Assembly: GCA_012932295.1 (NCBI GenBank)
Contig: JAAONU010000003.1
Coordinates: 28,134,361-28,198,360, forward strand
DNA: 64,000 nucleotides
Direction: 5' to 3'
Source of the DNA: Cyclina sinensis
Taxonomy: Eukaryota; Mollusca; Bivalvia; Venerida; Veneridae
The notes beneath the pieces were generated by a model that was not told the DNA's origin, searched no databases, and was given only the letters and a program-made list of their open reading frames with translations. The position numbers and the translations under genes were made by a program. Of the stretch, positions 13,395 through 25,346 are shown in pieces. The first letter of the stretch is position 1. Every line of letters starts with the position of its first letter.

Positions 13395-13708
13395 TATTTA
13401 CTCACAAAATAGAAATGGTCCAGAGGTCAGCTGCAAAGTATGTTCATAATGATTATCACTATACAAGCAGTGTAACAAACATGATTAAGAAATTAAAATG
13501 GTCAAAGGCCAGTCTAGTCATGATATACAAAATGAAAAATAAACAGTTCAATGTCAGACATGATTACTTTACAGACACAAGAAACAAAAAATTCCTCATC
13601 CCACAGTCAAAAACACATCACATAAACTCATTCTTCCCAAGGACCATACAACTCTGGAAGGAATTACCATCCAAGATTAAGGCTACCCCAACTGTACCAG
13701 TTTTATAA
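13395..13708 (+). pseudogene. C-terminal fragment of a jockey/CR1-type LINE reverse transcriptase
   Basis: The open frame encodes the familiar tail region of non-LTR polyproteins. It begins IEMVQRSAAKYVHNDYHYTS, has a K-rich middle with HDYFTDTRN, and ends NSFFPRTIQLWKELPSKIK. The IE(M/K)VQR.AA(R/K)(Y/F)V and NSFFPRTI..W..LP motifs are characteristic of this family. The endonuclease and palm domains are absent upstream, so it is a 5'-truncated copy, the usual outcome of target-primed reverse transcription. It lies downstream of the 3' end of the FDXACB1 gene. Confidence 0.85.
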
Positions 13709-14444
13709 GTTAATTGAACAAGTTTTGTGGATTTTAAATGTTCAACATAAATGTTTAAGATCCATAGTAAAATTCTTAACTTTTTTATCGTTGACAATTT
13801 TAATGTTCCTGACACGTGCCTGTCTAGTATAGCTAGTATTGACTTTTGGCAGTAATAAGTTGAAGTTAACCTCAAAATACTGAAATTTTCACTCCTTTAT
13901 TTTTAGCTGGACAGAAATCAATTTTATTTAGTATGATTATCATGGGCTCTGTGCAAAACAAATAATACAAGAATATTTAGGGTAAATGTAACTTACCTGT
14001 TTAACTATTTAAAGTTGATGTTAAAGACATGTACATGTATTTAGAAGTAATTGGAAAGTCACAGATTTTAAAATAACTGAAAATTAACAGGAAAACTAGG
14101 AAGAAATTTGTACTGTAAGGGAATGTCATTCAACATTTTTGTATTTTCAATCAGACATGTGACTTCCTTAACCTCAATTCCCGAGAAGTATGATGTTTAT
14201 GTACAACTTCTAAAATCTTCCCCACAGTAAGAATCTACCAACTTTTGAATATCAATTTTTCACTGCTAGGGCAATATTGTTAGAAGCAATTCTATCATCT
14301 TTTATAAAGATTTCATGTTGTGAAAACCAACAGTGAACATAAAAACTAAAAGACAGGCAAGAGATGTTTTACTGTTTTCTCTGAGTTTTTTTTTTATCTT
14401 TCCAATATATTGGCAGAACAACAACAATACATCCTATTCTAGAG

Positions 14445-17400
14445 CTATCTTAAGTCTATCTTCATCCTCTTTTCCACTTCAAGCCTGATCAGACTTTGTA
14501 ATTTCCATGAGGTATTGTAAGACAACACCTTGTCTGCTGACTGGAATGTCAACCTGTAACAGCGGCTATATCTTCCAGTCACCAGGTCAGTGTACCTGTC
14601 AATCAACTCTACATTTATAACACAATCACCTGCTATATCCCTGATTATGTTACAGTATTTAAGCACACTGAATGGTATGCTAGGGTTTTCCCAGAAGCTC
14701 ATATCATGGACGTAAGTCATTGGATACAAGCTTGGAGATCTAAACCCTGCAATCTCGTCACATGGCTTTGCTGAAGCAAGTTTACTTTTCGCTGCAGTAT
14801 TCTGAAGACCCTGACTAGGAAGTAGTTTTCTGCAGTTTATTTCTGCAAACTGACCAAGCACTCTAAAATCATTTGACCACAATAGCCTCTCATCTTTTAT
14901 GTTGTACATACAACATACCAGCTTACACAGGTCTGTTATTATATACACACATGCTTGAGAACAGGGTGGGCTATCACTCAAAACATTGACACTGCAAGAG
15001 CCAATCTCTGTAGATTCTGAGCTTTCCTGCTTAAACTCTCCACTACTAGGAGGCTTATCAGCATGTGAAATGGTTACATCACTTAAATAAAATTTTTCCA
15101 TAATTTCATTTGAGAAACTCTGAGAAACTGTTGAATCAAATGTCTCCGCTTTGCATTTAGTTGTCAAAATCACATTATTTACAATTTCTGTAAATTTTTC
15201 AGCTGTTTCATGTACAGTTTCTGCCAAAAATTTCTGATGCAATTTTGACTCTTTTACATAATCCTGCTTAGTATTGATAGGCCAACATATAGCTATATAA
15301 TATGACACTGAATACTGGTTCAATGATATAGGACAAGGTCTATAGACTGGCATATATAAAGCCTGTATATTTTCTATTTTTTCATAGTCAAAATACTTCA
15401 TTGGATCACTTGTGAAGACAAAGTCTTTGTTATGTTCTGAATTTTCAATCAATATTTTTGAATGCAAAAGTTCACTGAAATCCTCCACTTCACTACATTG
15501 AAGGTGATCATTCTCTTCTGTCAGCAAATGGAAACAATTTGTTTCTAAATCCAAGTTATTTTCACTTACGTCTGAAGACATTGCACCTTTCTGAATTGGT
15601 GCCTGTAAGCCAAGACTTTCAACTTTCAAACTTAATGTGATTTCTAGATGTTCCACAATTCTGTCATACATTCTGTGTACTGTCAGGATGGTCTTTGTTG
15701 AAATTAATACATCTAAAAGGAAAAATACTTTCTATTATTTAGTGATTTAGTGACATTCTGTGAAAAGTAATGTGCAAAGACATTTGTAAGACAAAATGTA
15801 CATGGATCAGGCTGTGTTGAGGATTCAAAAATATTTTCATTAAACTATCTGTTTGGGTCAACTGAAATCAAGTTCAATTTTCTTTTAATGAAAACCAGGT
15901 CTTGGTATGTTTTAACCTACTTCCTATGACCCATAGCTGAAAATTTTTTATTTAAATTAAAGTTACGGTGTTCTTACAAAGGTCAAATAAAAATCAATAT
16001 TTATATTCAGTAAGTTACGATACATGTATCAACCTGTGAAAGGTGAGCATACAAAATTCTTGAAGCTGAATGAAATCTATATCTTCTTTATAAAAGCTTT
16101 AGTACAGAATTCTTATTTAACATCTGGTACTGAAAAAAAATCTCCAACAGACCAATCAATTTATTTCTAGTCAAAACATAATATGCTCAGTGTAGGCTGA
16201 TATTGCTGGCAGTATTACAGAGAAAGAATCCTCCTGAACTGAAAACCACTTTCAAAATCAGCTTTGTTCAAGTATTCATTGCTTAAGTGCTAAACACTCA
16301 ATGACTGATCCCCATATTAAAAACTTCGCACATATATGTATGTTTTACCTGATTTGATTCAGTGTCCTGTATATGTAGGGTGGACAAGAGAGTAAATGTG
16401 GACCAAGTGTGATCCTCGGTCTCTCCATCCCTGTTGGAATGCTTACTGGATCAGCCACCTCAAATACATGGGTTAGAGCCTTCTCTGTGTGAAAACCCTT
16501 GTCTAAACTTCTGTAATAGTAAAGGGCTGATTATGATTTATAGATTCATACACCTTTTAAAGTTTGCAAATAAAAATAGCAACAAGCTAGTTAAAGCTCT
16601 TAACATAAGGATTGGGGTTCAACCTAAGTCAGCAGTAACTGGCTGTTACTTCCTTCCACAGTCATCATTTCACATGGAACCCAAAAAGGACTCCAGGATG
16701 CTGTCAAGTATTTCTGAATTAAGCTGATCACATTTGTCTGCAGCCTAAGTAAAAAAAAACTTTAAAATTTATGGTTTGGTTTGTGATAAGTAGCTATCTA
16801 AGTCATGTGTTCACCTTGGTACATGTAACATTTTGAAATGAAGACCTCATAACATGTCAACCACATCGTCTACTCAAACCACTGAAATAAATACTGCAGA
16901 TTCTGCATATTAGTAACTTATTAGTCAATATTTTACCAATCTTATAAGGTAAAAACTGACGTGCAACTTATTTTATGAAAAAAAAAGATCATCAAAGAGT
17001 TTCATCTCTTGACTATGGAGAACTATGATATTCTTTATTTTTTTAACAGTAACAATTATCAGAGAAAGTATTCTCCGTTATCTTCTATGTGAAATCATGA
17101 CATTATTTGGTTTAATTATACAGATGATTAAGTTATATAAGGGTGCTCTTCATACAATATTGTGAATCAGAGACAACAGAATTTTCACACATTGTGACAT
17201 AAGATTCAGCTCAGTATATCTGATAGTGTGTGTACCCGTCTGAGATATGAATTTTTTGCAGACAGTATAAAAGAAAATATCCATGAAAATAATCAACAAC
17301 TTGTCAAAATTTCTAATGTTCACCTTCAAGTTTTAAATAACTCCATTTCTAGAACGGATTCTACACAAACCAATGCAGTATGGTATCTTTATTATTTGTA

Positions 17401-19641
17401 ACAGGGTTCAAATTTTAAGTAAAAATGTACCTAAATCCAGTTGAGGTATAAACAGTATAGGCCTCAGCTTTGAATGGTAAAACTTTTGTCAGAATAAGTC
17501 CAGAGTTTGCTGCCATAGAAACCACCTGCCAGCTGTCATGCCAGGCTCTCATTGGTTGATCAGCTGGTGTGCCACCTTGACCTTTACACAAGGTCACCAG
17601 GATCTGCCCTAGTTCTTTAAGTTCTTGAACAGCACTGTCAATACAGATCAGTCAGTAATATTACAAAAACAGACTATGGTTTAATTGTATTTTTCAAAAA
17701 TATACACATATCAGTATACAGATAATTTCTAGTGGAACAAAATTTAGAAATCCAGTTTCAATGTCAAGATAAAATACACTGAATTATCAGCAAAGGCATA
17801 AACATTCCTATTATTATTGGTAAGGAACATTAACCACATTTTTTATGATAAAATTTTACTGTTCAATAAGAAATCTGTAAAATATTTTCAATCTTCTACA
17901 TCTTTAGGATCTCAGAAACAATTCAGATACTTTATGCAAACTGTATGGCAATAATTTCAGACATGTACAATAAAAGGATGAGTAAAACCATTTTAACTTC
18001 AAAGAAACTAATTAAACACTAGAAGATTTGCATCTGTTTGGAGTTTTACAACCAACATGCTACAACATTTTTTAAAAGTTGTAGTAAAGTACACCATACT
18101 TTTGAAGAAGAATTAAACTGAGACTTAATTACACCCAATTTATCCCTCAATTTTCAGTATGAAACAGCAGCAAATATATAACTGTTAAAAGCAATCTTTT
18201 TTGTTACTTAAAAAACTTAAGAATTTATAAAATATATATTTCTTACGTAACTACAAAACAAACTCAACTGCAAGTTAAGAAATACAGTGACAAAATATAA
18301 CACCTGACATATTTCTGAACTTGTAACCATTATAATTCAGAATCCTAAGTTCTACTCCGAACTTCTCTTAACGTCCAGACGAAATTGGATTAGAGAGCCC
18401 ACTGCATATTTTTTTGAATTCCTATTTTATTTTTATCTATCTATCTGCCATTAATGTCGAACCCCTTGTTGGGACCTAGACATGTAGGGTTTTGCATTTT
18501 TTGCAGGTTTTGTAATCCATGTGTTAAAGAATAGAACTTGCTGGCATTTACAAAACTTTTTGAACCAGTTAACAGTTAAATAAAGATAAACTGGGTGGTA
18601 TATTTACAAGTTAATTACTTGCTAATGATTGTCATTGCACAAGAATTACAATAAATATGGTAAGATTTCTACCTGATCCAGCAGGTTCTTTCCTTGGAAC
18701 TTTTAAGGATGTTTTCTGATTTGAACTTAGTTTAATCACATTCTGTTATAATAACTGTTTACTGTTATAATAACAGTAAAAAGTAATTATTTATGCAATT
18801 ATTTAATACAATGTACTTAATCATTACTTAACACTCCGAATTCTGCCTTAAAAATTATCAATGGCTGGCCTGTAATACATATTGGATAGTATTTCAAAGT
18901 AAAACAAAGTTTTTCCCAGTTTTTCTCAGGCTAGCTACTACTGTGAAAACCTGAGTTTTTGCCAACTTTGCAATAAAAACTTTTTTTATTCATTCTCATG
19001 ATGATACATTCAAGTAAACTTCCTTCTTACCTGGCAAAGAAGTCATTGAGCAGTTTCCTGTTTTTCTTGTGGTTAGATTTCCCTCCTGCATGTGGAAAGT
19101 TAAAGATGACAAAATCAAACCTTCTCACACTGATGTAAGGATTGAGATGAAGCTGGGTGGCATCTGTATCAAGTTGAACTGTAACACCTGCAGCAAACAT
19201 GTATCTGACAAAACTAAGCATACCATAGACAGTTTGTACAAGACTTAAATGAAAATAGAGCATACGGAAGTTTCCAATCCATGGAAAGAAAACCATATAT
19301 GACAACTGAAAACTGAAAAACCTGCACAGCAGAGTAACAATCACACTTAAAATTTAAACTCATAGATCACAAAATTATCAATGCTTCTACTGTATCTGTA
19401 GTTTTTAGTAAATGCTTCATAATAGATAAAGAACTTGTACAAAAAATACCTTACCTTTACTTTGCAGATCCTCTATATTTCTGGCTGCATTAAGATGTTT
19501 CTTAATTGATACTTCTGTCTCTAAGCTGGTTGCTATGATACTGCTGTACCGGTTGCTAGGCAACTTCTCCAACAAAGCCACCGCAAAAGAAAAATCACCT
19601 TCTCCAACAAGTAATATATCTCCATGCAGTAAGAACTCCAT
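14445..19641 (-). CDS. FDXACB1: FDXACB1-like protein: BMT5-type methyltransferase fold plus FDX-ACB domain
   Basis: Five coding exons were read on the minus strand: 19641-19455, 19187-19031, 17634-17431, 16510-16349 and about 15672-14445. They predict about 645 residues (human FDXACB1 is about 620). Exon 1 starts at a clear Met and gives the AdoMet-binding motif ILLVGEGDFSFAVAL near residue 9, as in the DUF2431/BMT5 rRNA methyltransferase family. Exon 2 gives FDFVIFNFPHAGGK and exon 3 gives CKGQGGTPADQP and WHDSWQVV, both conserved in that fold. The last about 94 residues (LYPMTYVHDMSFW to the C-terminus) form the ferredoxin-like anticodon-binding domain otherwise found in phenylalanyl-tRNA synthetases. 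Phases match at exons 1-2-3-4. For exon 5, the strong acceptor at 15713 would leave a one-base phase error, whereas the weaker ACACAG before 15672 restores the frame. The biochemical role of FDXACB1 is poorly defined; rRNA or tRNA modification is an inference from the domains. Intervening introns show no other genes. Confidence 0.9.
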
Positions 19642-21853
19642 TACTGTTCCTACGTCTGTCTACCTAGAAACAGAAAAGTATGTGTTGCAGTCATATGAAA
19701 TCACATTTTACAAAAAAAAAAATAGAACTTAAATAGAAGTGGCTTTAGCATTCAGTTGCTTCAATATCAAGTTAACTGCAATGTTCTTTTATCTTTTCAT
19801 GGGAATAATCAGTTTAGCATATTTGATTCCATATGGTAAAGCCCCACTAGAATAATAACTCTATATACTACTATTTATGAATGGGTAATTCATAAGACTA
19901 CTTTGGCATAAATCTCTGACCTGAGATTATTTCAAGTAAGACTGCACTACAGCAGTTCATAAATGGTAAAACTGAAGCAAAATCATATACTAAAAATGAT
20001 TTCCTCAGTTAAAGAACTTTAAATTCTAATCAGTTTTATTTTGTTCCCCTACAAAATGAACTGCTCTGACATCATAAGTATAAACTGAGTACCGGTACAT
20101 GTAGTGATTAGATTGTGACATACTTAATTCTCAGATTCATGAACACTGATGAAACATTGATATAGTTACCCAGTTAAAACTGCTGTTCAAATCAAGTGCA
20201 ATGCCATGGACATCAATCTTAATAAAAGGAATTAGAAAGTAGGAAATATTAAGAGAAACATTTCAACCATGAAACTGACAGCAACAAAGTAATTAATTAG
20301 AAACTACATGTACCATTTTGAAGTGCATTTCCAAAATCTTAAAAAATATCCAAATATCCTAAAATACTAGACATGTTACTTGTGTAAATCTCCTATATCG
20401 ACCATTCAAAAATCAGAAAGACATTCAACTTATTCATGTACAGTTATTTGGGCTAGTTTTGTTGTTGTTGTTTTTTTTTTAAAGAAAAAAGCACCTGTGT
20501 GATAGGGAATGTTTGGAACTTTTCAGTATATCTGCAAGCTGACTAACTAAATGTCAGAATTTCTACAACACATTGCAAATTTTCATAGTAGATCTAAAAC
20601 TTTTCTAATATCCAGACATTTTTGTAATATGACAATGACTTCAAACTCGAACTTTTAGTGGTTATTTAAAATTTTGGAAAAATGTTGTTTTGCCATGGTA
20701 CATGTATATATATTGTAGAAATATCCCATTTAAAATATCACTCCCTACTGTATATGAAATGAATTATTAATGCTGCAATGGTGTCAGAGTTCTGCAACTG
20801 TCACTAAATTCCCTAACTTTTTCAAGGATTTTCAGATGTTTTGAATCGTAAATACTTTTTGTTCCAATTTTTCTTAATAACTGGGCTTGGAGGGTTCGAC
20901 CACCTCCAGGTCAAGCATCAAAGTAGCTCTTATGCAAATCTGTTACCAAATGTCATGACAGCAAACATAATAAATATTCATGATGTACATATTTCATGTA
21001 CAATTTCTCTGAAAGTTAATATATTAGCACTAACATATTAAAGAAATAAGTGCTCAGGCCCAAAATCCAAGTGTTCAATTTTGTTCACTTTATCATTCTT
21101 AAAAAAAATTGATTTTCATGAATGCATCAAAACTGCTTGAACCTTTATTAAATTTTTAATAAAACACAAAAGCATAAATTTGAACTTAAAGCAATGTTTT
21201 CTTAACTGGTTCCAGATCTTTTTACTTAATCCTTTTATTTTATGTCTCTTTTGATTGGTTCATAATATCCTTAGGTCCACCTCCTGCTTCCCAGTGCTTT
21301 ATGGGATTTTGCTTTATTTGTTTTGTGCCATATATGGCACAGCAGGGCCTCAATTAAGGCCCTGGGCACAGACAGACCCCTTTTTCAGACAGTTCTGAAG
21401 GCTGAAATAAACTGCCACCCCAGCCCTGTTTTTATTTTACAAGATATCTATGATATAAAAATGATTCTTATATACTTCTAAATTCAAACTTTATTATAAA
21501 AGTCTATTTTTCTTGATTTTTGTAATTTAATATATATATTTCATATCATATACTTAGTCTCAATATTTCAACTGCAAGACCGACCGATTTACAAACTGAT
21601 ATTACATAGATGCGACCATCATCTATATAATAAAGAGCCCTGGAGCACAATTTGTTGGGCTAATCATATACTTATATAATCATGGGTATATTATTTGAAA
21701 CATTATAATAAATGTTTATTTGGCTTCCAAAGTTTGTTTAAGTAAGTCTAGACTTTTCACGTCCTTTTTCGGGAGTGAAATTTCTTGGGAGAGAAACGTC
21801 TGTCAACCAAAAACTAGCAACTTAAACTATGCCCAGGTACGTATATTAACATA
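19642..21853. other. Region upstream of FDXACB1, no further gene seen
   Basis: This should hold the FDXACB1 promoter. No coding signature was seen; the 60-66-codon frames look random. A pair of palindromes lies near 21324-21364 and is listed separately. Confidence 0.4.
21324..21364. repeat. Two adjacent short palindromes
   Basis: An 18-base perfect palindrome, TGTGCCATATATGGCACA (21324-21341), is followed one base later by an 8-bp-stem hairpin with a 6-base loop, CAGGGCCT-CAATTA-AGGCCCTG (21343-21364). They may be ends of a degraded foldback transposon or simply chance structures. No function can be assigned. Confidence 0.5.
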
Positions 21854-22270
21854 TTAAAGAGGCTGTACTCCAGATTTGACATAATTTTTTTTTCTTTCAT
21901 AAATTATATATTTAGATGCCGTGAGATTATAACAACATTATATTTTACTTCAAAACTGATTATAAAAGTCAAAATAGACTAAAAAAAATATTAACAAATT
22001 ATGTTAACACAATATTTCCAACGCTTTTACTGTCACTACCATCGCCGTATGTGATATTACATTTATTTACTTTAAATCTTATACGATATAGTTATACCGT
22101 CGCGTTACGGTATAGCACTTTGAAAGGGAAAAAAATCAATTTATAATGTAATTAATTGACTTATTTTTTGTCAGTAAGTTATTTTTTAAGCATTAGTCAT
22201 AAATATTACAATAAATTTATAATACAAGAAAACTTTCTTTTTTTTGTCATCTGGAGCACAGCCCCTTTAA
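21854..22270. mobile_element. MITE with about 26-bp terminal inverted repeats
   Basis: The left end TTAAAGAGGCTGTACTCCAG mirrors the right end, whose reverse complement begins TTAAAGGGGCTGTGCTCCAG, with two mismatches in 20. The 417-bp interior is AT-rich and non-coding. It contains a TATACCGT/ACGGTATA hairpin near 22092. TTAA lies at both ends, compatible with a piggyBac-type TTAA duplication or a Tc1/mariner TA duplication. No transposase is encoded, so it must have been mobilised in trans. Confidence 0.8.
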
Positions 22271-22715
22271 TAACATACGTGCCTGCTATACCCTATAAAC
22301 TTACTCTAGATTTCATCATTCATGTAAGATAATATTTGTAAAATGAATGACGAACGCCCCTGAAAGAGTCATTACCTTAAGTTAAAAATCCTATTCAGTG
22401 CATTATTAGTTGAGGGTCACAAACCAACATACAGCTTTGTGAAAAACCGTATGGTACATGCGCACATGGAGGAGTCATTAAAAGGGGAGCTAACTTTTGG
22501 CAAATGTGGTTTGTATCCGTCTACATAGGCGTTTGTACTAATTGTGAAGTAAAGAAAAGAGACGAATGCACGATATCATTATCTTTTCTTATTGTTTATT
22601 TGTTACATTATTGAGTTGTGACTCTTATTTCTTTCTCTTTATAGTTATCTTCACATATCTAAATAATACGTCTCGGTGAAAATCAACGGTTTTCGACAGT
22701 CTCTAGATTTTACTA

Positions 22716-23166
22716 AAGCGACTGACTCACAGAATTTTGCTGAAATTTTTTTTCTTTAAAATTTAAGAGAATTTAATATACTATGGAAAAAAAACATAAT
22801 ATTATGGTTCTATACACCATGAAAACTGAAAAAAAAGTTTTGACTTAACCAGGATTCGAACCCACGACCTTTCGGTCAGTAAAATATGGAGCGACGATCT
22901 AGACCACTGAGCCACAGAGCCTATTTGTAAGGTTGCGTCAAAATTAATTTTATAAAAAATTAACAAAAGTATCTACCCCGTGACTAACGGGGTAAATTTT
23001 TTACCGATAAAAGTTTGTAAAACTTTATATTTTGATGTTTTTCTGTATCAAAAAATGAATCAGTAACTTAGTTTAAATATATTTTTCACAACTGCAGCTA
23101 AAATGTCAAGATGTAAGAACATTTTCTTTTTTTTTCATCGTCGGCCCATCTGTGAGTCAGTCGCTT
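22716..23166 (-). mobile_element. tRNA-carrying MITE, copy A
   Basis: The terminal inverted repeats read AAGCGACTGACTCACAG at the left and its reverse complement at the right. Each is flanked by TA, as expected for a Tc1/mariner-type insertion. The 451-bp interior holds a tRNA-like module on the minus strand and a conserved hairpin (taccccgt-gact-aacggggta) near 22974. Copy B at 26595-27027 has the same parts in the opposite orientation. No transposase is encoded. Confidence 0.85.
22853..22922 (-). other. tRNA-like module inside MITE copy A
   Basis: Read on the minus strand it has an A-box-like TGGCTCAGTGGTCTAG and a perfect consensus B box GGTTCGAATCC. The spacing and stems do not make a canonical cloverleaf: the acceptor pairing is broken and the segment between the D arm and T arm is too long. 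It is therefore treated as a tRNA-derived passenger or polymerase III promoter, not a functional tRNA. Confidence 0.7.
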
Positions 23167-23169
23167 TAG

Positions 23170-23700
23170 ACAAAGACACCGTCATTAGCACTGAAACGAA
23201 AGGTCTGCAATATTTTAATTTTTTTATTTACCTTTTAAAATCCACAACTGGTCTACATCATGACGATGTGTGTTCACGTAAAACTGCAAAATGACCGTAT
23301 AAAATAAAATGCTATGCTGACTTGAAATTGATAATAGAACTACGTATATCACCATTTATGATAATTAATGGAAATGACAATATTGAACATCCGTGGGTTT
23401 TAGCAAAAGTGAAAGATTGCCACGCCTCCCAATTAAGCTTCTCAGTCCAATTAGGAGGACATTGACAATTTGATAAAAAAAAATAGAGCAAAAACCTATC
23501 TTAGCTTCAAACTGGTTGCACATCAAGTAAATAATCTGCTCTGTACATAGTGAAGAAACAAGAGTGTTCGTGCTGTTAAAAGATAAAAGTTAGGGATGAG
23601 TGGCAAAGTAATCAGTCCTGACTCAACACAGGATCTGAGCCAGTACTGACTAAATATATACTGGCAGTGAGCTCTAATCAACTATGGTTCTGGCTAAATT
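23170..23700. other. No gene or repeat recognised
   Basis: AT-rich spacer between MITE copy A and the interrupted SINE. Nothing supportable was seen. Confidence 0.4.
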
Positions 23701-23712
23701 TTTTGAGTTTAT

Positions 23713-24110
23713 TTATCGTCGGTATATGTTGCCCATATGACCGGTAATGTAACGATTCGCCACAGTAACGATTCGCCACTTACATTTCGCCAAAGATTCA
23801 TATAAAGATTCAACACAGAGTAATAACGACTCGCCACAAAGAAAAAACAATTCACCACAAAGTAATAAAACTAAATATTTTGTTGTCCTTACGTTTGTCA
23901 TTTATATGTGTTTGGTAATTTGATGAAAATAAATATTTAGAAAAAAATCTTGGTTTATAATAGCTTCATTATTACAGGGTCTTTCAAATTGCTTGCTCAG
24001 TGTATAACACTGGGACCTCGGTCTCATCCCAAAGGCAGTTAGAAATGTTAGTGGGGGAGCGGGGGATCGATCTCGGGGCCCCTGGGTTACTCAGGCTAAG
24101 CATGCATGTA
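23713..24110 (-). mobile_element. tRNA-derived SINE interrupted by about 0.2 kb of other sequence
   Basis: On the minus strand the tail block (plus strand TTGCCCATATGACCGG at 23730) and the tRNA-like head (plus strand GGGGGATCGATCTCGGGGCC CCTGGGTTAC around 24060-24090) match the SINE at 43974-44222. In the 44 kb copy these blocks sit much closer together. Here the interval contains a degenerate 15-17-bp repeat based on AACGATTCGCCACA (about 23750-23870), suggesting a nested insertion or local amplification within the SINE. Confidence 0.6.
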
Positions 24111-24251
24111 CCTGTAAGTGATTGTCATACCTTAATTACGACTGAGAACAGAGTAGTGTAGTAGACAGCGGATGGGTCCGGCATTTCCAACAGCCTCGCT
24201 GTTAGGACAAGGTTTGTGCGTCTGTATTATTGTTAGTTAAACGTTAAACAA

Positions 24252-24309
24252 CGTTATCCATAGTTAGTACTTGGATGGGTATCTGAAACCGACGTCAATG
24301 ACCAGCTAG
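24252..24309 (+). repeat. 5S-rRNA-like repeat fragment, copy 1
   Basis: The string TTAGTACTTGGATGGGT resembles the internal control region of 5S rRNA (GGTTAGTACTTGGATGGG). It is followed by TGAAACCGACGTCAATGACC. The rest of a 5S gene is absent, so this is probably part of a 5S-derived SINE rather than a gene. A diverged sister copy lies at 24806-24865. Confidence 0.5.
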
Positions 24310-24805
24310 GCTACTATAATGGTGGCAGCGGTATTCCTCGAACCTTCGGCGGCTGTTTACCTTGGTTTGTGACTGTGGGCACCCTTAATATCTGTTGTAA
24401 TGTTTGTTTCTTAATGTAATATAAACTTAATCACGTGCGTTCATACAGTTAAGTAAATAAAGACACGACAAGTGTCAAGCACAAGATGTACATTTATTCT
24501 GCGAAACCTTAACATGTGGTGGTAGATTTCTACTAACTTCCGAGCATGCGCAAACAAGAATTATACAAAAGGGTCAGTTCAAGTTCATGATGTACGATAA
24601 TACTACAATGTCTCTTTGCAAAGTTCAAGCGAAAAACGGGCTACACTCTTTATGAAGCTGTACAGTTGATGCCCGGCTCTTGAAGGTTAAAGGGAGAAGT
24701 GAAGTGGACAGTAGATGTATAAAGCATTTCAAACAGGCTAGCTGTTGAGCTAGCTATTTAGCGCCGGACATGTTAAGTGTTTGGAACGCTTGCTAGAGAA
24801 GCTTT

Positions 24806-24865
24806 CGCTATCCATGTTAAGTACTTGGGTGGTAGTCCTCCGAAACCGGGGTCAGCGGCCAGATA
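24806..24865 (+). repeat. 5S-rRNA-like repeat fragment, copy 2
   Basis: CGCTATCCATGTTAAGTACTTGGGTGG followed by CGAAACCGGGGTCAGCGGCC aligns along its length with copy 1 at 24252-24309 in the same orientation. The shared flanks on both sides of the 5S-like core show that the two are copies of one repeat, not independent matches. Confidence 0.5.
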
Positions 24866-24889
24866 TAAAAAAATGCTAAATTCTGCGCA

Positions 24890-25346
24890 ATCACTGGACC
24901 ACTGATCCGCTCCTATGGTACCGAGTAAAAGAGAGTATTTTATGTAGTCTAATTGTGAATAATGCGAGAAGGTGGTAATGTCTGGATGGTCTTGAGTAAG
25001 GTGTTATGTAGTGCGCAGGTGTTATGTCAGCAAGCCCATAGTGTATTGGTGAAAAAGGCTGAGACGGCTATATACTGTTTTCTGCGCTCCCGAGTCTTCT
25101 TGCTATGGAAGTTGTTTTAATGAGTCAGTTATTGTACCCCGTGACTTAGAGTAGTTTTTATTACAAATCGGGCTGCTCCTCTTTGCACGTTTTCTAGTTT
25201 TTGTATTTCAAACCAGGGTCATTCAAATAGCATTTTGAAAAACCCTGGTCAAACTGATGAACTGAATTCTAAGTTAGGTCTTAATTTCAGTTGATTTGTA
25301 GGCTGCTGCTTCAGTTATAAGTTTATTAATGTGTTGTGTCCAAGAA
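24890..25346 (-). pseudogene. Degraded LINE reverse-transcriptase C-terminal fragment
   Basis: The minus strand, read across frame breaks, gives SWTQHINKLITEA near 25340-25300, then FEIQKLENVQRGAARFV near 25215-25160, then KKTRERRKQYIAVSAFF further on. These match the thumb and C-terminal region of jockey/CR1-like polymerases (LSW..H...I..A and LE.VQR.AARFV). Multiple stops show it is dead. It is a separate insertion from the 13.4 kb and 60 kb fragments. Confidence 0.7.

Noticed and set aside
16434..16727. 97-codon plus-strand open frame
   Set aside because: It overlaps FDXACB1 exon 4 on the opposite strand and has no family signature; it is a shadow frame.
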